DNA of 64,000 nucleotides from positions 1 to 64,000 of the forward strand of contig JAPOPC010000016.1 of the NCBI GenBank assembly GCA_026713105.1, in the 5' to 3' direction. The notes below the pieces were generated by a model. It had not been told where the DNA came from. It searched no databases and saw only the letters and a list, made by a program, of their open reading frames with translations. This stretch comes from Acidimicrobiaceae bacterium (GTDB lineage: Bacteria > Actinomycetota > Acidimicrobiia > Acidimicrobiales > Poriferisodalaceae). Position numbers and translations under genes: made by a program. Positions within the stretch are counted from its first letter, which is position 1. Every line of letters starts with the position of its first letter. Positions 1-5,928 of this stretch are shown piece by piece.

Positions 1-30
1 GCACAGCCGATCCATCTACGTTCTTCATCA

Positions 31-127
31 GGTGGTCCCTCTCTTGGAGTTGTTACGAAGCTCTCCAGACGATGCCCCAACGGCACCGCCCGGAGAGGGA
101 CCACCACCCCTCTACTTCAACAACTCC
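31..127. repeat. Two crossing inverted repeats near the left edge
   Basis: The 13-bp arm at 31-43 (GGTGGTCCCTCTC) is perfectly complementary to 93-105. A second 9-bp arm at 46-54 (GGAGTTGTT) is complementary to 119-127. The second left arm lies inside the first loop and its partner lies outside, so the pairs cross as in a pseudoknot or a folded recombination site. No transposase is visible, but the window starts just upstream, so this could be the end of a mobile element or a transcript end structure. Confidence 0.5.
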
Positions 128-233
128 CGGGACAACCTCCCTTGGCAAGCGCATTGTCGATCATGACGCGCACCTCGTCGTCGTTCAGCACGATGATCTC
201 GATGTCGTCGTACTCGGTGCCGCAGCAAGTCAC
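117..233 (-). CDS. Small cysteine-containing ORF, 38 aa, downstream of the amidohydrolase
   Basis: A GTG start lies 2 nt after the stop of the amidohydrolase gene on the same strand, suggesting translational coupling. The peptide starts with a Cys-Cys pair, has an acidic middle (YDDIEIIVLNDDEV) and ends with two more cysteines. The composition looks protein-like rather than random, but I recognise no family. It may be a genuine small protein or a remnant. Its stop lies inside the right arm of the inverted repeat at 119-127. Confidence 0.35.
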   Translation of the reverse strand: MTCCGTEYDDIEIIVLNDDEVRVMIDNALAKGGCPGSC

Positions 234-235
234 GG

Positions 236-1933
236 TCAGCCGCCGTGGCGGAGGAGGTGGCCGCTGTAGGTCTCGGTCTGGGTGTCGTCTGAGATGGTCT
301 CTTGGCCGTTCACGATGACGCTGCGATAGCCGCTGGCGCGCTGGATCCGGCGCCACTCGCCGCCCGGCAGATCGTGGACGACCTCGTTGGGGCCAATTTC
401 CAGATTCTCCGGGTCGTACACCAGAACGTCGGCGGGTCCGCCGTGGCGGATCAGCCCGCGGTCACGGAAGCCGGCGAGCTGTGCGGGCAGCGCCGACAGG
501 CGACGGTGGGCTTCCTCGTAGGTCACCCACTGGTTCTCGCGTACGTGTTCAGTCAGCGTCTCGGTGGGATAGCGCCCGGCCGTGAGGAACTTGGTGTGTG
601 CACCGCCGTCGGACACGCCGAACAGCATGTGCGGGTACTGCACCACATCTCGCAGCAGGTCCGAATTGCCTTGCGGCGGCGCTACGAAGAACAGCGTGTC
701 GAGGCCGTCGGCGACCGCGACGTCGAGCATCAGGTCCACTGGGTCCTTGCCGGCGATCTCGGCTGCCTGGCCGACGGACATCTCCCGGTACTGCTCGGTT
801 GAGGGGCTGCGCGGCGACAGGATCGTCACCGTCTCGAGCGGCGCCGTCGCGGTACGAGGAAGGGTGTCCTTAAGGGCCTGCCGGCGGCTGGGATCGGACA
901 TCTTCGCCAGCCGTTCGGCCTTGTCACCCATGCAGGCTTCCATCCACGCTTCGGAGTCGTCGTAGAGGTTCCAGTCTTCGAGCGTGAAGGTGAACCCTGC
1001 ATCGCTGGTGACGCCTTGGCCGTAGACCGGCACGCCCTGCTCGCGGCAGCGCTCCAGCCATTCGATCTGGCGCTGGTGGATGGTGGGCTTGTCCTCGAAG
1101 GCCTGCACCACGTTGTGCAGCAGCGGGCGGCCGCTGATCGACGCAATCTCCTCGAGGTGAGCGAGGTCGTGGGTCACGTTGCCGCTGGTCAGCGTCATCT
1201 GCACGACGCCTTCGTTACGCTCGGCCAGCACCCGGGCGAGAACGAGCGCCGTCTCGTCGTTCATCATGTCGGTGGGCATCGGCGTGCCGTCCCAGTCGCG
1301 CTGCACCGCAGCGGGGCCGGTGGGAGGCAGCCGCTGGGCCGACCAGCCGCAGCCGCCGGCATCCATCGCCTCGTGCACCAGCTTGGCCAGCATCTCGTGC
1401 TCACCCACGGTCGGCATGCGGCCGTCCTTGGCGTCGTCGAGGCCGAGCACCATCACCAGCATCGGGCCGATCGGCACGTAGGGGAGGATGTTCAGCGCCT
1501 TGGGCGTGCGCTCAAGGCTGTCGAGGTACTCGGGGAACGTCACCCAGTCCCACGGCATGCCCTGGCGCATGGACTCATAGGGGATGGCCTCTACCCGGGT
1601 CATCGAGCGCATGGCGTACTCACGCATGTCGGGGTCGACCGGGGCGAAACCGAACCCGCAGTTGCCGATGGCTACCGACGTGATGCCGTGCCAGCCCGAC
1701 AGCGTGCAGTAGGGGTCCCAGAACACCTGGGCGTCGTAGTGGGTGTGCAGGTCGACGAAGCCTGGCGCAATGTGCATGCCCGAGGCGTCGATGACCTTGG
1801 CCCCCTCGCGGGCGTCCACACGTCCGACCGCAGCGATCCTGCCGCCGGCGATGCCGACGTCACCGCGCACCCGCGGTGCTCCGGTGCCGTCGAAGATCAT
1901 TCCGTCTTTGATGACGATGTCGTATGTGCTCAT
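236..1933 (-). CDS. N-acyl-D-amino-acid deacylase family amidohydrolase
   Basis: 565 aa. This is a zinc-type amidohydrolase of the D-aminoacylase family, which hydrolyses N-acylated D-amino acids or related amides in the cytoplasm. The N-terminus has the beta-sandwich start (YDIVIKDGMIFDGTGAPR) and then the metal-binding GFVDLHTHYDAQ, where the HxH ligands are followed by the family's typical DAQ. Later comes GVSDGGAHTKF with the conserved Asp/His region near residue 455. Length fits the family (about 480-580 aa). An AGGAGA Shine-Dalgarno about 10 nt upstream supports the ATG at 1933. A SnoaL-like gene and a class III aminotransferase lie just upstream on the same strand, so the three may form one catabolic operon. 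The exact substrate cannot be read from sequence. Confidence 0.85.
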   Translation of the reverse strand: MSTYDIVIKDGMIFDGTGAPRVRGDVGIAGGRIAAVGRVDAREGAKVIDASGMHIAPGFVDLHTHYDAQVFWDPYCTLSGWHGITSVAIGNCGFGFAPVDPDMREYAMRSMTRVEAIPYESMRQGMPWDWVTFPEYLDSLERTPKALNILPYVPIGPMLVMVLGLDDAKDGRMPTVGEHEMLAKLVHEAMDAGGCGWSAQRLPPTGPAAVQRDWDGTPMPTDMMNDETALVLARVLAERNEGVVQMTLTSGNVTHDLAHLEEIASISGRPLLHNVVQAFEDKPTIHQRQIEWLERCREQGVPVYGQGVTSDAGFTFTLEDWNLYDDSEAWMEACMGDKAERLAKMSDPSRRQALKDTLPRTATAPLETVTILSPRSPSTEQYREMSVGQAAEIAGKDPVDLMLDVAVADGLDTLFFVAPPQGNSDLLRDVVQYPHMLFGVSDGGAHTKFLTAGRYPTETLTEHVRENQWVTYEEAHRRLSALPAQLAGFRDRGLIRHGGPADVLVYDPENLEIGPNEVVHDLPGGEWRRIQRASGYRSVIVNGQETISDDTQTETYSGHLLRHGG

Positions 1934-2033
1934 AGCAGATTCTCCTGAAGCTCCCGCGTTCGGTAAGCCCGATTGCGCTGTATTGATTGTGCCCCGCGAG
2001 TCATCGGTCGTGCTCGCCGGCGATGAGGCGCCG

Positions 2034-2465
2034 TCACACGCCGAGGTCCCAGCCCATCCGCTGCGCCGCGTAGAGCGTGTCGGTGTACTCCTCCATGTGG
2101 GCGATCAAGCCGTCGCGGCAGTCGTACACCCAGCAGTACTGGTTGTCGTACTCGCGACTGGTGGCCTTGGCGGTGGCCGTCAGCCGCTGCTGAACCACGG
2201 CGGTACCGCCGTCGACGATCATGCGGCGGACCTCGAGGCTGATCGGCTGGGAGATGTCGAAGGTTTGCCGCACCACGCGGCCGCCCAAGGCCTCGACGAC
2301 TTCCTTCGCCCCGGACATCGTGTCGACGGCATTGCCCTGCGCCGCCGTCTCGGGCAGTACCCAGGTGACCTCAGGGTCGAGGCACTCCAGCATCGTCTCC
2401 TGATCGGCCGTTGTCAGCGCCGCGTAGTAGCGCTCCATCAGTGCCCGCGTCTCTGCAGATTCCAT
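2034..2465 (-). CDS. SnoaL/NTF2-like (ketosteroid isomerase-type) protein
   Basis: 143 aa. The opening (ALMERYYAALTTADQETMLECLDPEVTWVLPE, split here as ALMERYYAAL, then LDPEVTW) is typical of NTF2-like polyketide cyclase/isomerase folds. A short middle follows, and the end has the usual cone-shaped fold strands (YCWVYDCRDGLI, HMEEYTDTLYA). Such proteins act as small isomerases, hydrolases or ligand-binding proteins, and no substrate can be assigned. The ATG is preceded by AAGGAGAG at a good spacing. It sits 28 nt after the aminotransferase gene and 100 nt before the amidohydrolase, all on the minus strand, so co-transcription is likely. Confidence 0.75.
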   Translation of the reverse strand: MESAETRALMERYYAALTTADQETMLECLDPEVTWVLPETAAQGNAVDTMSGAKEVVEALGGRVVRQTFDISQPISLEVRRMIVDGGTAVVQQRLTATAKATSREYDNQYCWVYDCRDGLIAHMEEYTDTLYAAQRMGWDLGV

Positions 2466-2493
2466 GGTCGTCTCTCCTTTGGAGATTGTCGCT

Positions 2494-3714
2494 TTAGGGC
2501 GCTGTGGCGCGCAATGCGTCGTCGAGCCGGTCGAACATCAGCCCGATCTCGTCATCGGAGATGATGAGCGGCGGGCAGAACCCGAGCGCGTTGCCGATGG
2601 GCCGCGAGATCACGCCGCGCTTGAGGAACGCCTCGCGGGCCTCGGTGGCGTCCCGGCCGATGTCGCAAGCCCAGATGCCGCCAAGGCCCCGGTAGCTGTC
2701 GATCATGCCGTCGCCTTGCAACGCCAAGAAGCCTTCTTCCATCCGTTCGCCGATGTCGTTCGCTCGTTCCACCAGCCCTTCGGACTCGATGACGCCGATG
2801 TTGGCGACACCGGCAGCGCACGCCGTGGGGTGGCCCGAATAGGTGTAGCCGTGCATGAACTTGTTCTGGTCGGTTTCGAGCGTGTCTGCGATCTCGCGTG
2901 AGACCACCACGCCAGACAGCGGGATGTAGCCCGAGGTCACGCCCTTGGCGAAGGTGAACATGTCGGGGACGACGCCGAACGTCTGACCGCCGAACCAGCT
3001 CCCGGTGCGCCCGAAGCCGCAGATCACCTCGTCGAAGATGAGCAGCGCGCCGTGCTCATCACACAGTCGCCGCAAGCCCTCGAAGTAGCCGGGCGGGGGC
3101 GGAATGACGCCGCCGGCACCCTGGATCGGCTCGGAGATGACGGCCGCGATGCGCTCGCCCTGCTCGGCGAACAATTGCGCAGCCGGCTCGACGTCGTCGT
3201 TGGGAATCTCGACCACATGCGGCAGTAGGTCGCCCCAGCCGTCCCGGATCGGTTCGAGTCCCTGCACGCTCGTGCCGCCGACGTTCACGCCGTGGTAGCC
3301 GCCGGTGCGGCGCACGATGATCTGCCGGTCAGCTTCGCCGCGCAGCCGGTGGACCCGCCGGGCGAACTTCAAGACCGTGTCGATGGCTTCGGAACCCGAG
3401 CAGCCCAAGAACACCCGACCGTCGGGGTGCTGAGAGCGCGCACGAATCATCTCTGCAACTTCGACGGCGGGCCCGTTGGTGAACGGATCGAAGGTGTTGT
3501 AGGTCTGCAGCTTCTCGAGCTGCGCATTGATCGCATTGATGACGGTGCGATTGCCGTGACCGATCTGGCACAGCCAGAGGCTGGCGAGCGCATCGATGTA
3601 CTCATTGCCGGCGGAGTCACGCAGCATGACGCCTTCGCCGGAAACAATCTCGATGAATTCGTTCTCATCGCGGCTAGCGACGGCGAACGGATGGATGAGT
3701 GCGTTGCTGCCCAT
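2494..3714 (-). CDS. Class III PLP-dependent aminotransferase (omega-aminotransferase type)
   Basis: 406 aa from the chosen ATG at 3714. The frame stays open further upstream, but that extension is Arg-rich, non-conserved, and runs into the divergent promoter region. Fold type I features are visible: YIDALASLWLCQIGHG near the N-terminus, GCSGSEAIDTVLKFA for phosphate binding, GGYHGVN, LLIFDEVICGFGRTG for the PLP-binding Asp, and FTFAKGVTSGYIPL with the Schiff-base lysine. These enzymes move an amino group between omega-amino acids or amines and pyruvate or 2-oxoglutarate. It is probably cotranscribed with the SnoaL-like and amidohydrolase genes and is divergent from the class V aminotransferase. 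Substrate is unknown. Confidence 0.85.
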   Translation of the reverse strand: MGSNALIHPFAVASRDENEFIEIVSGEGVMLRDSAGNEYIDALASLWLCQIGHGNRTVINAINAQLEKLQTYNTFDPFTNGPAVEVAEMIRARSQHPDGRVFLGCSGSEAIDTVLKFARRVHRLRGEADRQIIVRRTGGYHGVNVGGTSVQGLEPIRDGWGDLLPHVVEIPNDDVEPAAQLFAEQGERIAAVISEPIQGAGGVIPPPPGYFEGLRRLCDEHGALLIFDEVICGFGRTGSWFGGQTFGVVPDMFTFAKGVTSGYIPLSGVVVSREIADTLETDQNKFMHGYTYSGHPTACAAGVANIGVIESEGLVERANDIGERMEEGFLALQGDGMIDSYRGLGGIWACDIGRDATEAREAFLKRGVISRPIGNALGFCPPLIISDDEIGLMFDRLDDALRATAP

Positions 3715-3934
3715 CGTGGACACCCCCGTGAGTGCGCGCCCGAACCCATGGGCACCCCATGAGCACAGGCTTGAGCGCAGCCTACGCGTGCGCTGCGCTG
3801 CCATGGGAGGGAAGACCGGGGCTTGTGCGCGGCAACTCGAGGCTCTCAAACCATGCAGCCGTGCACGCGGGCTGTTCGTAAGCTGATGGCGTTTGGCGGT
3901 GCGCTGGCGGGCGTGATCGCCGGAGGGAGTTTCG

Positions 3935-5203
3935 ATGTCATTGCGACACGGCCGGCCGTTGGTCATGATTCCTGGCCCCTCGGTCATTCCCGATCGCGTC
4001 CTGAACGCGATGCGTCGACCGATTCCCAACATCTACGAGGGCGAGGTGGTGGACCTCACCTACTCGCTGCTCGAACGGCTTCCCGCTGTTGCCCGCACCG
4101 AGCACCGGGCCTACATCGCCATCTCCAACGGCCACGGCGCTTGGGAGATGGCCATCACCAACACGCTCTCTCGCGGCGACAAGGTGCTCGTGCTCGAAGT
4201 CGGGCATTTCGCCACGAACTGGGCCGAGATGGCCGCGATGAGCGGCGTCAAGTTCGAAGTGCTGCACGCTGCGGATCGAGCGGCCATCGAGCCCGATGCG
4301 GTCACGGAACGTCTGCGGGCCGATGTCGGGCGGGAGTTCGCCGCAGTGCTCGTCGCGCAGACCGACACGGCCTCGTCAGTTCGCAACGACATCGCCGCAG
4401 TGCGTCGCGCCATGGACCAAGCCGATCATCCGGCACTGTTGATGGCGGACTGCGTGGCCTCGCTGGGGTGCGAGCCGTTCGAGATGGACGCGTGGAACGT
4501 TGACGTCACCGTGGCGGGCAGCCAGAAGGGCCTGATGGTGCCCCCCGGCCTCGGCATGGTGTGGGTCGGGCCGAGGGCGTGGGAGGCACACCAGCGTGCC
4601 GACCTGCGCACCGCATATTGGGACTGGACTCGCCGGACCGACCCTGACGCGCACTATTGGATCTTCTGCGGCACACCCCCGGTCCAGCACTTGTGGGGCC
4701 TCGCTGAGGCTCTCGACATGATCGACGAGGAAGGCCTGGAGAACGTCTGGGAGCGCCATCGTGTGATGGCGAGCGCCATTCACGCGGCCGTCGAGGCATG
4801 GTCCGCTCCAGGCGGTCTCGAGCTGAACGTGTTGAACCCAGCACATCGCTCGAACTCGGTCACGATGATCCGCACCGGCGAGGTGTCGGCGCAGCAGCTG
4901 CGCGCCACCTGCGAGAGCGAAGCGGGCCTCACCCTGGGGCTCAGCATCACCGGCAACGCCGACGCGGAATTCCGTATCGGCCACATGGGCCATCTCAACC
5001 CGCCGATGCTGCTCGGCACCCTCGGCACCATCGAGGCCACGCTGGCGGCTGTTGACGCGCCGATGGGCGCCTCCGGAGTGGCCGCTGCAGCGCAGGTCAT
5101 CGCCGAGGCCACCACACCAGCGCCCAAGCCGGCGCCCGGCCCCGAGGGCACCTGCTGCTCGGCATCATCGATGCCACCCTCGCAGCAATCGACGCCCCCA
5201 TGA
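3935..5203 (+). CDS. Class V aminotransferase, alanine/serine-glyoxylate aminotransferase type
   Basis: 422 aa. PLP enzyme of the serine/alanine-glyoxylate aminotransferase group. It opens with the family hallmark MIPGPSVIPDRVLNAM, contains SNGHGAWEMAI for cofactor phosphate binding and VDVTVAGSQKGLMVPPG, where Lys198 is the expected Schiff-base lysine. Family members transfer amino groups to glyoxylate in photorespiration-like, serine-cycle or purine-catabolic pathways. A clear GGAGGGAG Shine-Dalgarno lies at about 3921-3928. The C-terminal tail past about residue 365 is unusual: Ala/Pro-rich, and its DNA (about 5028-5147) is repeated directly downstream in another reading frame. The present stop at 5203 is therefore probably a derived end. 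It is divergent from the class III aminotransferase. Confidence 0.85.
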   Translation: MSLRHGRPLVMIPGPSVIPDRVLNAMRRPIPNIYEGEVVDLTYSLLERLPAVARTEHRAYIAISNGHGAWEMAITNTLSRGDKVLVLEVGHFATNWAEMAAMSGVKFEVLHAADRAAIEPDAVTERLRADVGREFAAVLVAQTDTASSVRNDIAAVRRAMDQADHPALLMADCVASLGCEPFEMDAWNVDVTVAGSQKGLMVPPGLGMVWVGPRAWEAHQRADLRTAYWDWTRRTDPDAHYWIFCGTPPVQHLWGLAEALDMIDEEGLENVWERHRVMASAIHAAVEAWSAPGGLELNVLNPAHRSNSVTMIRTGEVSAQQLRATCESEAGLTLGLSITGNADAEFRIGHMGHLNPPMLLGTLGTIEATLAAVDAPMGASGVAAAAQVIAEATTPAPKPAPGPEGTCCSASSMPPSQQSTPP

Positions 5204-5298
5204 GCGCATCGGGTGTCGCCGCTGCGGCGCAGGTCATCGCCGAGGCGACCACGCCAGCACCCAAGCTGGCGCCCGGCCCCGAGGACCCTTGGTCCTGA
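5154..5298 (+). repeat. Diverged tandem copy of the aminotransferase 3' end, out of frame
   Basis: Bases from about 5154 to 5298 repeat about 5028-5147 with a period near 126 bp. In its own frame this copy encodes a close variant of the aminotransferase tail (AAAAQVIAEATTPAPK is shared exactly) and ends in PGPEDPWS and a stop at 5296-5298. The upstream ORF reads into this copy in the wrong frame and stops at 5203. This looks like a tandem duplication followed by a frameshift. Confidence 0.75.
5282..5296. repeat. Palindrome AGGACC-N3-GGTCCT inside a repeated block
   Basis: This perfect 6+6 palindrome with a 3-nt spacer lies at the end of the duplicated aminotransferase tail. The surrounding CGGCCCCGAGGACC recurs at about 5895-5908, where a near copy (AGGACC-TTT-GGTTCT, 5903-5917) abuts the helicase promoter. 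It could be an operator or a short termination hairpin. Confidence 0.5.
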
Positions 5299-5302
5299 CA
5301 AC

Positions 5303-5707
5303 TCAGCCGATGATGCCGAAGGTGTCGAGCCAGATCGGTGTGGTTGCCGCAAGTATCATGCCCATCTGCCAGTAGTGGCGGTGCTGCGCTGCGCGACGGT
5401 CCTCGGCTCGTTGGTCTGCCAGTTCGCGACGGTCCTCGGCTCGCTGGCCTGTCAGTTCGCGACGGTCTTCTGCGCGTGCGCGACGGTCTTCTGCGCGTTG
5501 AACTTCGTGCTCCTTGCGCAAAGCGGCAAAGCCAGCGTGCATCTCCTCTTTGGTGGCGAAGCGCGACAGCTCGGCCGTCAAGAATTCTCTGGTGACGAGT
5601 TCAGACACCGGCGCTGGCGCCAAGCAGGACATCAGATACTCCGCCGTAGGTTCGTCGTGTAATTCGCGAATCCAAGCATAGATGCGGCTTCGATGTTGTT
5701 CGGACAT
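5303..5707 (-). CDS. Small coiled-coil protein with a C-terminal membrane segment
   Basis: 134 aa. The N-terminal half is helical (RSRIYAWIRELHDEPTAEYL, then KEEMHAGFAALRKEHE). The centre is made of near-exact 11-residue units containing QRAEDRREL, encoded by 33-bp DNA repeats between about 5399 and 5500. The C-terminal 20 or so residues (GMILAATTPIWLDTFGIIG) can span or anchor in the membrane. The layout resembles the small coiled-coil plus TM proteins of the CCDC90/DUF1640 type that are common as orphans in actinobacteria, but I cannot assign a function. It ends 5 nt beyond the repeated aminotransferase tail, facing it, and is divergent from the helicase. Confidence 0.7.
   Translation of the reverse strand: MSEQHRSRIYAWIRELHDEPTAEYLMSCLAPAPVSELVTREFLTAELSRFATKEEMHAGFAALRKEHEVQRAEDRRARAEDRRELTGQRAEDRRELADQRAEDRRAAQHRHYWQMGMILAATTPIWLDTFGIIG
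5399..5500. repeat. 33-bp tandem repeats within the coiled-coil gene
   Basis: Units built on GACGGTCCTCGGCTCG and GACGGTCTTCTGCGCG recur here, encoding the 11-residue periodic coiled-coil segment of the minus-strand protein. Unit number may vary between strains. Confidence 0.7.
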
Positions 5708-5916
5708 TGGGGGGCTCCATGGAGTCGCGGGCTCAAGGAGCCCGAATAATAAAAGTCCCTTTCAATACAAGCCAATTATTTACAATCTCTCCCGCGCCCC
5801 GGACGAGGCGTGATGGCAGCGGCGCCGAAGCGCTTGATGAAGCTCGGTGAAGACTTCATCCCACGGTGTTGACGAGCGGTCCCCGGCTGCTTTCCGGCCC
5901 CGAGGACCTTTGGTTC

Positions 5917-5922
5917 TAACCT
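5917..5922 (+). promoter_or_regulatory. -10 box of a probable leaderless promoter for the defence operon
   Basis: TAACCT ends 6 nt before the GTG at 5929 and no Shine-Dalgarno is present, which is the geometry of a leaderless transcript. The imperfect palindrome at 5903-5917 touches this box, so a repressor or activator bound there could control the whole helicase-methylase-ATPase operon. Confidence 0.55.
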
Positions 5923-5928
5923 GTCGTC

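Noticed and set aside
3248-3260. tRNA T-arm-like GGTTCGAGTCC (similar strings near 37806 and 61447)
   Set aside because: All lie inside coding sequence or remnants and no acceptor, D or anticodon arm pairs around them.
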